64,000 bases of DNA from Woronichinia naegeliana WA131 (GTDB taxonomy: Bacteria > Cyanobacteriota > Cyanobacteriia > Cyanobacteriales > Microcystaceae), in NCBI GenBank assembly GCA_025370055.1, contig CP073041.1:6666272-6730271 (forward strand). Direction: 5' to 3'. This document shows positions 1-8,650 of this stretch, in pieces. Positions within the stretch are counted from its first letter, which is position 1, and each line of letters opens with the position of its first letter. The position numbers were made by a program, and so were the translations under genes. The notes beneath the pieces are model-generated. The model worked only from the letters and a program-made list of their open reading frames with translations. It had not been told where the DNA came from and ran no database searches.

Positions 1-82
1 TGCGATCGCTGTCTTCTTATTGGTTAAAGTTTAAAACCGCGATGTCTTTGGGGAAGTGTGAAAGTGCGATCAGGCTTTCTTT

Positions 83-445
83 TTAAGTCTGGGGTAAAGC
101 TGTTAAGATAAAACGAATAGACGTTGCTACTACCGCCGTAAACAAAATCCCAATCAAAGCCCAAACCTGTTTACTTTGATTACCTTCTACTTTCTCAATT
201 TGCTGTTCCATTTTGTCGAATCGTTTTTCTAGGTTATCAACTTTGGTTTCTACAGTAGCCAATCTGACTTGGACTTGATTGACCTCGCTAGAGAGAACCT
301 CTAACTTCCTATTGATGTCGGCAGACATGGTATCTAGCTTCCTATTCATTTCTGCTAGAATTTCGCTTGCTGTAAATTTTTCGTTGATTATGTCTGATGT
401 TATCACGGAAGTCTTACCATCCCTTTTGGCAGGAAAAGCTATCAA
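83..445 (-). CDS. Small coiled-coil protein with C-terminal membrane anchor
   Basis: The 120-residue product has a long heptad-like coiled coil (about residues 28-90, many Leu/Val/Lys/Glu) followed by one hydrophobic segment (about 95-115, around VWALIGILFTAVVATSIRF), so it looks like a tail-anchored coiled-coil protein. I do not recognise a named family. The listed start is TTG; an in-frame ATG at residue 33 is an alternative. An IS1634 transposase remnant ends only a few bases upstream, so the native 5' end or promoter may have been replaced. Function unknown. Confidence 0.55.
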   Translation of the reverse strand: MIAFPAKRDGKTSVITSDIINEKFTASEILAEMNRKLDTMSADINRKLEVLSSEVNQVQVRLATVETKVDNLEKRFDKMEQQIEKVEGNQSKQVWALIGILFTAVVATSIRFILTALPQT

Positions 446-454
446 CGAATTATT

Positions 455-853
455 TACAGGTGGAAAAATTCACTAAACAAATATAACGGAGCATTTACAC
501 ATCTGGTGAGTGCGAAGTTCTCTGTCAGACATTTTGACAAAACGCCTAAAAGCCTTGCTTTGAAAGTCTTTCAGCGATTATAAGTCTTGAAGAGGTTTGA
601 AGGGCGTTGGGGGCTGAAACCCTAGTAAACTCGTTGATTTTCCTAGAACTTCGCACTGTCCAGTTACACATCCTAAGCAGTTTAATATCATTGCTTTTAC
701 TATTGTACCTACACTCAGCTTTTTTTGAGGATGAGTTCCTACTTCTTCATTGATAATTTCTACCAAACCCATTTCATCTATAATCCCTGCTACTAGACCT
801 AAGTGGTCGAGGTCTTTAATATTTAGGTTCTCCATTTTTACTGTTAATTCCAT
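455..853 (-). pseudogene. IS1634-family transposase N-terminal remnant (DUF4277), split by a MITE
   Basis: The N-terminus matches the DUF4277 region of IS1634-type transposases (LDHLGLVAGIIDEMGLVEII). The reading frame is broken by a 161-bp insert at 503-663. Removing the insert and one 8-bp duplication restores NCLGCVNAPLYLFSEFF, the expected continuation of the family. The gene then ends in stops near 455, so only about the first 90 residues of a roughly 550-residue protein remain. A C-terminal IS1634 piece lies at 4403-4801; whether it came from the same copy is unknown. Confidence 0.75.
503..663. mobile_element. 161-bp MITE with 8-bp target duplication
   Basis: Ends are 19-bp inverted repeats with two mismatches: CTGGTGAGTGCGAAGTTCT on the left and the complement of CTGGACAGTGCGAAGTTCT on the right. 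The direct repeat TTACACAT flanks it at 495-502 and 664-671. It contains no ORF of significance. It lies inside the IS1634 transposase remnant, and excision in silico repairs that frame, which fixes its borders. The autonomous parent is not visible in this window. Confidence 0.85.
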
Positions 854-1006
854 CTACTACAAGACTCTATTTTAGAACTTTATTTATATTTTTTATCCTT
901 ACCCAAAATTAATGCACAGACACACATGCTAGCTCACGCGAACTACTTCGCCTCTTCGACAACCTGCGGAATGTGGGTTTTAACAAAATCTTCAAAAAAA
1001 CAGTTC

Positions 1007-1040
1007 AAAAAAAGAGATACAAATGCCTGTATCTCCTTTT
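1007..1040 (-). terminator. Rho-independent terminator of the radical SAM gene
   Basis: An 8-bp perfect stem (GAGATACA/TGTATCTC, loop AATGCC) is followed on the minus strand by seven T residues. It lies about 60 bases past the stop of the minus-strand radical SAM gene at 1098. Confidence 0.8.
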
Positions 1041-1097
1041 ATACTTTAGTCTTTTTGGCATCACTACCGCATTTTTACGGATCTCTATTGTTCTTAC

Positions 1098-2180
1098 TTA
1101 GGCGCGACTACCGGCCAATAAGGTCATGCCCATTTTGACTTTATCCACAATGGTTTTCTGAGAAAGACAGGTATAGAGACAGAGGCGATCGCAAGCAATA
1201 GTTTCTTGACGACGAACTTGGGCTTCATGACCTTCCCAAATTTCCTTGGCACTTTGGGTTTTAACATTACCAATCGGGGGATAAAACCAGCAGACTTCAA
1301 CATCACCATTGGTGCGAATAAAATAATTCCGTAATCCGACTCGACAAGCACCTACAGAAGAAGGAGCCTGTTCTTCTCGGAAATGGGCTGGCCACAAACG
1401 CATTAAGACTTCACTATTCATAATGGGTGCGCCATTTTTTTTCTGCTCTAACAAATTTTCTACAACGGCTGCTAGTTCTTCAAAACGCTCTTCTCCAATC
1501 CAGAGTTCATCTTGGGTTTCCGGCGACCAACGATCAACCGGTTGAAAATTAATATTTGTCGCACCAATATCAGCGACCCATTGGGGCATTTGGGTCATGG
1601 TGTGTAGATTTTTAGCATGGACAGTGGGTTTGATAATAATGGGAAAATCGCCACCCTGTGCTTTTTTCTCTTTAACTAACATCCGAATATTGTCGGTAAT
1701 TTTTTCTAAGGAACCTTTGACTCCCCTGGAATAATTATGAATTTCAGGAACAGGGCCATCCATAGAAATATTAATGTTAAAGGGTTTAGCCGCTACGACT
1801 CGCTTCACAATCGGCTCGGTTAGACAAGAGGCATTGGTCACAACCCCCCACTTAATATCATTCTGGTGACAGAACTCCAACAAATCGACAAACCCCTTCT
1901 TAATAAAAGGTTCCCCACCAGAGAATTGAATATGAAACGATCCCACATATTCCTTTAAACTGAGCAGGGCATTTTGCCATTCTTCAATGCTCATTTCATC
2001 AACATAGTTTTCCAGCCGCCAATACTCACAGTAGCGACATTTATAATTACAACGCTCATTAACCACTCCATAGAAAACGATCGGGCGAGTATTATCTATT
2101 CCTGTTCTTAGGTATAATTCCTCCATCAGATCATTGCGAAGATGCTTCATGGCCAGTTGGGTCAGATTGGCAAGTTTCAT
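1098..2180 (-). CDS. Radical SAM/SPASM domain protein
   Basis: The 360-residue protein has the radical SAM 4Fe-4S motif CxxxCxxC (C44, C48, C51 in CNYKCRYC) and the GGEP SAM-binding motif (FSGGEPF). A C-terminal Cys-rich SPASM-like region (GACRVGL, DVEVCW, CDRLCLYTC) probably binds an auxiliary cluster. Such enzymes cleave S-adenosylmethionine to a 5'-deoxyadenosyl radical and often modify peptides or cofactors. No precursor peptide or partner gene is adjacent, so the substrate is unknown. The gene is monocistronic: a strong terminator follows it, and about 320 bases of intergenic DNA with a CRP-like site precede it. Confidence 0.85.
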   Translation of the reverse strand: MKLANLTQLAMKHLRNDLMEELYLRTGIDNTRPIVFYGVVNERCNYKCRYCEYWRLENYVDEMSIEEWQNALLSLKEYVGSFHIQFSGGEPFIKKGFVDLLEFCHQNDIKWGVVTNASCLTEPIVKRVVAAKPFNINISMDGPVPEIHNYSRGVKGSLEKITDNIRMLVKEKKAQGGDFPIIIKPTVHAKNLHTMTQMPQWVADIGATNINFQPVDRWSPETQDELWIGEERFEELAAVVENLLEQKKNGAPIMNSEVLMRLWPAHFREEQAPSSVGACRVGLRNYFIRTNGDVEVCWFYPPIGNVKTQSAKEIWEGHEAQVRRQETIACDRLCLYTCLSQKTIVDKVKMGMTLLAGSRA

Positions 2181-2406
2181 AGATTAACTTCCTCGGCTAA
2201 TTTGAAGATGATTTTTCTTGAAGGACTGGCATGGATAAAGGCAAAAACAGGTAGCTTTGTTTTGTCTATCGTTACGATAGACTCAAGCCATATTTTAACC
2301 CCGTATGAGCATGCGAGATAACCTACAGTTTAAACGATATTCTTGAGAGTGGTTTCTGTCCAATTCCCTGAATAATGCTTTGATAATGCTTTTGAGGGGC
2401 GATCGC

Positions 2407-2422
2407 TGTGATCAATATCACA
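2407..2422. promoter_or_regulatory. Perfect CRP-type operator TGTGA-N6-TCACA
   Basis: TGTGATCAATATCACA is an exact match to the CRP/SyCRP1 consensus TGTGAN6TCACA. It lies 81 bases before the ATG at 2504 and about 226 bases before the radical SAM start at 2180. Position suits control of the plus-strand gene, but either divergent gene could be the target. The rest of 2181-2503 holds a HIP1-like GCGATCGC and no ORF. Confidence 0.6.
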
Positions 2423-2503
2423 CCCGCTAGGTGACTTTTACTATCGCATAAACCGAATCGTTACGAAACACTAGGAGTAGTAATAGCACTGAGTAAGCCC
2501 GTT

Positions 2504-2737
2504 ATGTTGCAGACAACCCATACTCCTAAATTCAGATCCGAATTAAGCTTTGTCGAAACCAGAGCAGCTATTAAGGTTGAAGAATTAGAACGGTTATTGA
2601 AAAATGTGAACCTTGCGCCGCTAGCAGTAGTTGATCAGGAAACGAAACAACAAATCTTGCAATCCTTAGTGGTTCGGATGTACGGATTGTGCCAATTTCC
2701 TCGTCGCTCCGTTTTAAAACTGAAAGCGGTAAAATAG
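2504..2737 (+). CDS. Conserved small cyanobacterial protein, unknown function
   Basis: The 77-residue soluble protein has no signal peptide or membrane segment. The middle is helical and acidic (EELERLLKNVNLAPLAVVDQETKQQIL) and the C-terminus is basic (RRSVLKLKAVK). I do not recognise a characterised family. It lies downstream of the CRP-like operator, so cAMP-dependent regulation is plausible but unproven. The next gene starts 128 bases later on the same strand. Confidence 0.6.
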   Translation: MLQTTHTPKFRSELSFVETRAAIKVEELERLLKNVNLAPLAVVDQETKQQILQSLVVRMYGLCQFPRRSVLKLKAVK

Positions 2738-2865
2738 CCAGACGGGTGATAACTCGTCGAATTGACTGGCTTGCTGTTGAATTTAAGCCATTTTAATCCC
2801 CTTAAATTTAACACAATGGAGTCACCGAGAATTAGCCCTAGCCTTTGCGTTATTGAGGATAGTTT

Positions 2866-3648
2866 GTGAAGCTTGAGGAACGTCTAGTCAGCCATTTAAG
2901 CCACCATTTCGATAAATGGTTACTGGCAGGAGGGATTTTTTACCTCTGTGGTGTTAGCCTTTGGCTGGGGCAGCAAAATCGTTTGACTTTTTCTTCCCTG
3001 TGGGGACAGGCTTCTCCCTCCATAACCCTTAAATCTTCTCCTTCGGCAGCGGATCGCCAATTTATTAGCTATCTCCAGCAATCCCTGAAGGTAATTGAAC
3101 AGTCTCCCTTGCCTCATTCTCAGTCATCTCCGGTTGTTTCGCCATCGGTTTCTAATCCGGCAACTTTGCCCACCCTGACGATTCAGTCTGCTCGTCCAGC
3201 CCCTTTGCCACCGATCGCGCCAGTTCCTAGAGTGGTCGAAAAATATTATTATCCGGTTTATCCAAGCGTTACTACGCCAGAACCGAGGGTGACAGTGCTT
3301 CAACAAAGGGTTTCCTCGGCGATCTCGCCCCCTTACTCCCCTCCTTCAGTGGTAGCGACCCAACCTCAATCTCCTCGTTCCCCCTTGCCAACCATGCCCC
3401 CTTCTTTGGCGATCGCGCCGAATATTTCCCCCTTGGTGACAGGTAAAGCCACTTATTCCTTAGTCGGTGTTTTGGAATCCGGCGATCGCTCCTCTGCTCT
3501 GTTTAACTGGAACGGTCTAACGCAAAGGGTTCAGATTGGAGAACCGTTGGGAGCCAGTGGTTGGGTACTCAAGAGCGTGAATAGTCAAAAAGCAATACTA
3601 TCCCGTCAAGGCAAGACCCGATATCTAGAAGTTGGACAACGTTTTTAG
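2866..3648 (+). CDS. Membrane-anchored Pro-rich protein with PilP/GspC-like C-terminus
   Basis: The 260-residue protein starts at GTG. One membrane segment (about residues 18-36, LLAGGIFYLCGVSLWLG) is followed by a 130-residue Pro/Ser/Val linker. A compact C-terminal domain (about 195-260) has the pattern YSLVGVLE...ALFNWNGLTQRVQIGEPLGASGWVLKSV, typical of small beta domains of the PilP/GspC type. That fits a periplasmic protein tethered to the inner membrane. No pilus or secretion gene lies nearby, so a role in such a machine is only inferred. Confidence 0.7.
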   Translation: MKLEERLVSHLSHHFDKWLLAGGIFYLCGVSLWLGQQNRLTFSSLWGQASPSITLKSSPSAADRQFISYLQQSLKVIEQSPLPHSQSSPVVSPSVSNPATLPTLTIQSARPAPLPPIAPVPRVVEKYYYPVYPSVTTPEPRVTVLQQRVSSAISPPYSPPSVVATQPQSPRSPLPTMPPSLAIAPNISPLVTGKATYSLVGVLESGDRSSALFNWNGLTQRVQIGEPLGASGWVLKSVNSQKAILSRQGKTRYLEVGQRF

Positions 3649-3766
3649 CGTTGAGAACAGTAGATTTTAAAGATTTAAAAACCAATTGGTGCTTTTTTAT
3701 GCCTACACTTTATAGTAGCATTCGGTTTTGAGCCAGCAGTTTTTATCACAAAGAGAGAAAATTAAG

Positions 3767-4354
3767 ATGGGTGTATTTGATGAATTTGGCCGCTTTCTGG
3801 AAACCCGTCTGGAAGAATTTCTACGCAATAATCCTCACTTAGAATTACAGGCCCTGCTCGAACAACTTCGTGAACAGGAACAGGAAGCTCGCCAACTGAG
3901 CCAACGCTTAGAACAGCAAAAAAATCAATATGAGCAAGAAATCCTCTCCCTAGCTAAGGATATTCAAATTTGGCACGCTCGCATTGACAAGGCAAAACAA
4001 GCTGGACGGACAGATTTAGCAGAGGCAGCCCAGGAGCGGGAAGCCAGTCTTCTGCGTCAGGGCAATCAAGTTTGGGGGCAGCGAGCCGGTGTCGCAGAGC
4101 AATTAAAGCAATCCCATGAACTATTAGCACAAATTCAACAGCGACAAAAAGAAGTACAGAAAAAAGCGGAACAAATCAAAGCGGAGCAAGCAAAAACAGA
4201 ACTGATGAAAACCACTAATTCTGATACGGTTGGTTGGAATCAAGGTCAACCCAACAGCCCCTATCAGCGTTCCCTGGATCCTTTAGAAAGCACCTTCCAA
4301 CGTTGGGAATTAGATGATGAACTAGAAACCCTTAAACAAAACCTTAAGCGTTAA
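3767..4354 (+). CDS. TIGR04376 family coiled-coil protein
   Basis: The start is placed at the ATG at 3767, preceded by an AGAGAG ribosome-binding site, instead of a TTG 13 codons upstream. The 195-residue product begins MGVFDEFGRFLETRLEEFLRNNPHLELQ, the signature of a conserved cyanobacterial family. A long Gln/Glu-rich coiled coil covers about residues 25-150, and the C-terminus (PLESTFQRWELDDELETLKQNL) is conserved. It resembles PspA/Vipp-like helical proteins in composition only. The function is not established. Confidence 0.75.
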   Translation: MGVFDEFGRFLETRLEEFLRNNPHLELQALLEQLREQEQEARQLSQRLEQQKNQYEQEILSLAKDIQIWHARIDKAKQAGRTDLAEAAQEREASLLRQGNQVWGQRAGVAEQLKQSHELLAQIQQRQKEVQKKAEQIKAEQAKTELMKTTNSDTVGWNQGQPNSPYQRSLDPLESTFQRWELDDELETLKQNLKR

Positions 4355-4402
4355 ACCCACATTCCGTACATAAAAGAAGAACAAAGAAAATAAGAAAAGC
4401 AC

Positions 4403-4815
4403 CTATGACAAAAGATAATACTGACAAGTAGTAGCCTCAAAAAAGCCTAAAAGCCTCTCTCGCTCAAGCGTGAGATTGATAATTTGGGGACAATTATCCA
4501 GTACAACCCAATGAATCCCCCTCAAAGTCTGAAAAATCAAACGCAGAGTCGGAGGTTGAGTCGGCTTTCCCAACTGATTAGGCACAGTCTCCTCCTGCTC
4601 TGCCAGAGCCTGTCTCAGTTTACGTTGCCCCAAGCTGTACACCAACAAACACAACGGCATAATGAAAGTCAATGCCATAATCCTCTCAGGGGTTTTGAGG
4701 AAAACACTCGAAGCAAAAAACAGAGGGTCTTTAAGAAAGCGAAAACCCCGCTCAACCCCTTGCGGTTGCTTGTAGTGGACAAGCATTTGCTCATCGCTCA
4801 ACGAGGTTTTATCTA
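4403..4815 (-). pseudogene. IS1634-family transposase C-terminal remnant
   Basis: About 132 residues match the end of IS1634 transposases (MLVHYKQPQGVERGFRFLKDPLFFASSVFLKTPERI). This includes the RGFRFLKDP block near the last catalytic acidic residue. The upstream part of the gene is missing; it is joined directly to the truncated 3' end of an ISAs1 copy at about 4815. Confidence 0.8.
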
Positions 4816-5569
4816 CTGATTTTGGCGATGCAATGCGGAAAGCTGATTGATTGACACTGTCCAGACTTGACGAGTTTCTAAACGGTAATGTCCTTTTTCT
4901 GTCTTCTCATGATAACTGTATTCAATTCCTTGCCAGTTCTGAGCGACCGCTTGTTTAAACCAATCCCTAACTTGTTTATTAAGTTTGCCCTGATTTCCTT
5001 TGAGAGCCAATACATAGTCACCTTCACCTTGCTTTATTTGTTTTGCGATTTCTGTCTGCGTTCCCATTGCATCTAGGGTTACTACTGCCCCCTTGATGTT
5101 AAGTAACTTCAGTAACAAGGGGACTGCTTTTATTTCATTAGATTTACTATCTACTTTCTTTTGCGCTAACATCAGTCCCCGCTCACTACTCCACGCACTT
5201 ATGCTGTGTAACGCATTTAGTCCTTTTTCCCTATCATAAGAACCTCTTTTCGTTTTTCCATCTATCTGTATCAGCTCTATGTCCATTTTCTCCGTTAGAC
5301 TGCTTATCCAGCTCAGAAAACTTTTTTCTAGTTCTTCTGTTTCCAACATTCCAAATACTCTTCCAAAGGTATCGTGAGAGGGAATTCCCTTTGGTAACTC
5401 TAGAAACATTTCTAGCCATTCTCGTTTGGCTTTGCCATAGGCTTCAATTGCTACGAAGCCATCTGCCCCTGACAATACTGCCAATATTCCTATGGTGACA
5501 ATTGCTGTTAAGTTATGGTCTTGCCTTCTCCCTGTTCTCGGTTCTTTTAGGCACTGAAAATGTTTCAGT

Positions 5570-6959
5570 GGGTGTGACCTTTAGTTGATGAAGGAAAAGA
5601 AAAGTGTTAACATGAGATGAAAAGTGACAAAGAGGAAACAATGATGACAGCAAAACTAATTAATGTAGAGGGTTCAAAGATAAAAATAGAACTAACATTA
5701 GAACTAAGTCGTTCAATGTTGGATACAGAAATAAATATTCAAAAAGGCTTAAACGAAGTAGGTTGCATCGCCAGCAAAGAAGCCTTGAAATATTTAGATA
5801 CAGATGGTTCACCCTTAAAAATCGGTGAAGAAATCTGGAAGAGTAAGGGAGAGCAACCGAAAGAATATCAAACACCTTATGGTGAGGTTATAGTGAATCG
5901 TCATGTATATCAGCGTTCACCTTTGAGGAAAAACGTATTGCCCCTTAGAAAGAGAAGCAAGGATAATCATAACATCAACGCCATTATTGGCAAAACAGGT
6001 ATCCTCAAAAATGTCAGGGATGGCAGGCAAAGAGGTGAAAAATGATTTATTAGAAAATCATGGTAGAAAAGTAGCGCTATCCTATATCCAAAGATTGAGT
6101 GAAGCAGTAGGAAGTGTGGTACAGGCAAAAGAAGAAGCGTGGAGTTATGCCCCGCCCAAGGAGGATAGCCAAATTGCAACAGTGGGAATAGGATTAGATG
6201 GAACCTGTATGCTGATGTGTGAGGATGGCTACCGTGAAGCAATGGTGGGAACCGTTTCCCTATACGATAGTGAAGGCGAACGTCAACATACAATCTATCT
6301 AGGTGCGGCACCAGAGTATGGAAAAAAGAGTTTTCTAGAAAGATTAGAAAGAGAAATTGAGCGAGCGAAAAACCGTTATCCAGAGGCAACATTGGTCGGG
6401 ATAGCAGACGGGGCAGAATCAAATTGGAAGTTTTTAGAAAAGCAAACGGAAGAACAGATATTAGATTTCTATCATGCCTCTGGTTACTTAGGTGCCTTGG
6501 CAGAAGCGTTGCATCCGAATACCGTGTCAAAACAAAAAGAATGGTTGACTGAAAATTGTCGAGAACTCAAGCATGAAAAAGGAAAAGCAGGAGAACTGCT
6601 AAATCTGATGAAAGAAGTCAAAGAAGAAAAAAGTCATTCTAAGAATCTTACCGAGAAACTACAAGCGGCGATTACTTATTACGAGAATCATCAGCATCAA
6701 ATGGATTATGCTGAATACATAGAGAAAAAGTATCCGATTGGTTCAGGTGTTACGGAAGCAGCTTGTAAGACGTTGGTCAAACAACGATTATGTTGTTCAG
6801 GGATGCGATGGAAGGAAAAAGGAGCAGGAATTATTTTGAGCCTACGAGCTTTGGTATTGACCAAGGAACGATGGAGTCAATTTTGGGCAAAACTTGATCA
6901 ATATGGGTTCCCTGTAGAACCCTGATTACAACAGCTTTTATCAACTAAAGGTCGCACCC
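5570..6959 (+). mobile_element. ISKra4-family element, copy 1 (1390 bp)
   Basis: Terminal repeats are GGGTGTGACCTTTAGTTGAT on the left and its near-complement on the right. The 8-bp target duplication GTTTCAGT is present at 5562-5569 and 6960-6967. The element sits inside the ISAs1 transposase gene; the uninterrupted site can be read at about 18835. It is one base longer than the frame-intact copy at 59533-60921 (1389 bp). Confidence 0.92.
5617..6925 (+). pseudogene. ISKra4 transposase in two overlapping frames
   Basis: The first ORF (5617-6045, 142 aa) and second (5987-6925, 312 aa) together equal the 435-aa transposase of the intact copy. At about 5920 the intact GTAG is replaced by CCTTT, shifting the frame by +1. 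The second ORF keeps the catalytic features VGIGLDGT, VGIADGAESNW and YPIGSGVTEAACKTLVKQRLC. The same change occurs in the copies at 47675 and 61056. It is either a fixed lesion or a frameshift-dependent version; a CCC-C site lies at about 5941. Confidence 0.85.
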
Positions 6960-7258
6960 GTTTCAGTAGGCTTCTTTTGATAATTTTGACTTCTTTTTCT
7001 TGTTGTGGGGTTAGAACTCTTGCGCCGAAGCCTTTTGCCATCTTTGACCTCACTCACTTACTTTTTTTAAATAATAGCCTTTTCTTCTCTTAGATGACTG
7101 CTTCTTTTTTACACTATATTTCTCTCTTTTTGTCTGTATTTTTTGTAACAAATAAGATGCGATTACCCTGTCAGTAGACACTTTTCTCTTTATTCATAAC
7201 TTCCTATAGGTCAAAGTTTTTCTGTCTCTATTTATACCATTTGAATTTGGAATTGCTG

Positions 7259-7711
7259 ATTGATGACACGCCCTAGAGCAAGCTCGTCAATCCCATCGAG
7301 ATTATCATCAAGGCGAACTGAGCTTAGAAGCTTTACAACAACATCGACCCCTAGTAGAAGCTCAACTTCAAGAGGTTCTGGATAATCCGCCGCCCACGGG
7401 ATGGGCAAGTGATTCCCAATTGTTATCTAATCGCTTTCGACGTTATTGGCATGATTGGTTTACTTTTCTTACTTTTCCTGAAGTTAAACCTGATAACAAT
7501 GATGCAGAGAGAGCCTTGCGTCCTGTTGTTATTCATCGTAAGGTTAGTGGCGGTGCTAGAAGTCATTGGGGCGGACAACTTGTTGCCATGATGTTTAGTT
7601 TTCTTGAAACCATGAGACTTCAAGGTAAAAGTGCGGTCGAACAGTTATCTCTTATTTTTATCTTCCTCTGGTCTTTCTCCTCCTTCCATTGATGACTTGC
7701 TGCCTCTCTAG
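7259..7711 (+). pseudogene. IS66-family transposase C-terminal remnant
   Basis: Translation from about 7267 gives the end of an IS66 TnpC, including PDNNDAERALRPVVIHRKVSGGARSHWG and QLVAMMFSFLETMRLQGKSA, with the last catalytic Glu in NNDAERA. The N-terminal two thirds is absent, and a frame break lies near 7650. It follows directly a CAGCAATTC-type inverted-repeat end at 7258. An IS66 N-terminal half lies at 19046-19875. Confidence 0.8.
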
Positions 7712-7718
7712 TATTTTT

Positions 7719-7742
7719 GGGGCTTAATTCTCATTAAGCCCC
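7719..7742. repeat. Perfect 10-bp inverted repeat (hairpin)
   Basis: GGGGCTTAAT and ATTAAGCCCC are separated by TCTC. It lies between the IS66 remnant and the brnT-like gene. There is no clear T-run on the plus strand, so it may be an IS end structure or a weak terminator. Confidence 0.6.
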
Positions 7743-7752
7743 ACTTATTGCT

Positions 7753-7998
7753 GTGACTAATTACAGCCAAGCTAACAAAGATAAGCATGGCATAGATTTT
7801 ATTGAAGCCCAAGCTTTATGGTTAGATTCCCAAAAAGTTAAAATTCCAGCCCAAACAAAGAACGAACCACGATTTGTTGTAATTGGTAAAATGGCCGGTA
7901 AGCATTGGTCAGCCGTGATTACCTATCGTGAAGCTGACATCCGTATTATTTCAGTCCGACGCTCCAGACCTGAAGAGGTAAAAATCTATGAAAGCTGA
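7753..7998 (+). CDS. brnT: BrnT-like toxin, N-terminus replaced
   Basis: The C-terminal 70 residues match BrnT ribonuclease toxins (KDKHGIDFIEAQALW, then AVITYREADIRIISVRRSRPEEVKIYES), which have a RelE-like fold. Family members normally begin with a short FEYDPNK-type strand. Here that strand is replaced by sequence from the adjoining hairpin/IS junction, and only a GTG start is available. The gene overlaps the downstream antitoxin by 11 bases, as is typical of the pair. Loss of about 6-8 residues may weaken or abolish toxicity. Confidence 0.75.
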   Translation: MTNYSQANKDKHGIDFIEAQALWLDSQKVKIPAQTKNEPRFVVIGKMAGKHWSAVITYREADIRIISVRRSRPEEVKIYES

Positions 7999-8224
7999 AG
8001 AATTTGATCGCAAATTCGATGATGGAGAAAGTATCATCGAGTATTTAGATTTAACTCGAATTAAACGTTCTAATTTGGAGGAACAGACCATTGTAATTGA
8101 GTATCCTTCTTGGATGATAGAGGCTCTTGATCAAGAAAGTCAGCGTCTTAATTTACCGTTACAAGTTATTGTCAAGGGCTGGATTGAGGAAAAGTTGGCT
8201 AGTTCTGTTCAAACTACTCATTAA
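7988..8224 (+). CDS. brnA: BrnA-like antitoxin
   Basis: The 78-residue acidic protein has a C-terminal segment VIEYPSWMIEALDQESQRLNLPLQVIVKGWIEEKL. That pattern is a ribbon-helix-helix motif found in BrnA antitoxins. It begins inside the toxin gene, so the two are probably translated together. BrnA proteins bind their toxin and repress their own promoter; here that promoter region is occupied by IS debris, so normal autoregulation may be lost. Confidence 0.75.
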   Translation: MKAEEFDRKFDDGESIIEYLDLTRIKRSNLEEQTIVIEYPSWMIEALDQESQRLNLPLQVIVKGWIEEKLASSVQTTH

Positions 8225-8410
8225 ATCAGGAGCGATCGCTCTTCCAAGTTTCAACAAAATAGACTGCGATCGCAGTTTTATTTCTTGTAAGGAATGATCG
8301 CTTTTTTATCTTTTGTTAGAGGCGATCGCATTTTTAAGTTTTAACCAAGAAGACGGCGATCGCATTACTAACATCCGTAATCAACTTTAAATTTAAAAGA
8401 AGACAATCTA

Positions 8411-8650
8411 ATGCAAACCATCACGAAAGAAACCCTCAAACAAGATATAGATCACCTTAATGATCAACAACTTAAACAAATTGCCGATTTTATTGCCTTC
8501 CTTAAATTTCAATCAAAAATATCGCAAATAACTCCTGATTTTAGCCAATTTGCTAACCTTTATCAAGAATTTGCTGACGAAGATCGGGAACTAGCTGAAA
8601 TGGGTATGAGCGAATATACGCAATCCCTAGAGCATGAGGATCAATTATGA
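8411..8650 (+). CDS. Antitoxin of a mazF-type pair
   Basis: The 79-residue protein begins MQTITKETLKQDIDHLNDQQLKQIADFIAFLKF, a DUF2281-like helical pattern common among cyanobacterial antitoxins, and has an acidic tail. Its stop overlaps the start of the MazF-like gene by four bases (ATGA), giving translational coupling. The 8225-8410 gap upstream holds several HIP1 octamers and no ORF. Confidence 0.75.
   Translation: MQTITKETLKQDIDHLNDQQLKQIADFIAFLKFQSKISQITPDFSQFANLYQEFADEDRELAEMGMSEYTQSLEHEDQL

Larger units (their letters stand above)
4813..7170 (-). mobile_element. ISAs1-family element, 3' truncated, split by ISKra4
   Basis: The transposase runs on the minus strand from about 7040 to 4815 once the ISKra4 insert (5570-6959) is removed. 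It starts MAKGFGARVLTPQQEKEV and includes IDGKTKRGSYD (first D) and TLDAMGTQ (second D). It breaks off at QLSALHRQNQ before the third catalytic region ([10 protein letters not shown] in the intact relative at 57918-59045). The terminal repeat ends at 7170 (GATTACCCTG). A second copy occupies 16317-19045. Confidence 0.85.

Noticed and set aside
2920-3306. Minus-strand ORFs opposite the Pro-rich protein
   Set aside because: Products of the complementary strand of Pro/Ser codons; Arg/Gly-rich and without start signals.
5967-6530. 187-aa opposite-strand ORF in ISKra4
   Set aside because: Shadow of the transposase frame; seen identically in each copy and lacking any recognisable domain.
7719-7742. 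Hairpin as a riboswitch or attenuator for the TA operon
   Set aside because: Simple 10-bp stem with a 4-base loop and no alternative structure; better read as an IS end or terminator remnant.
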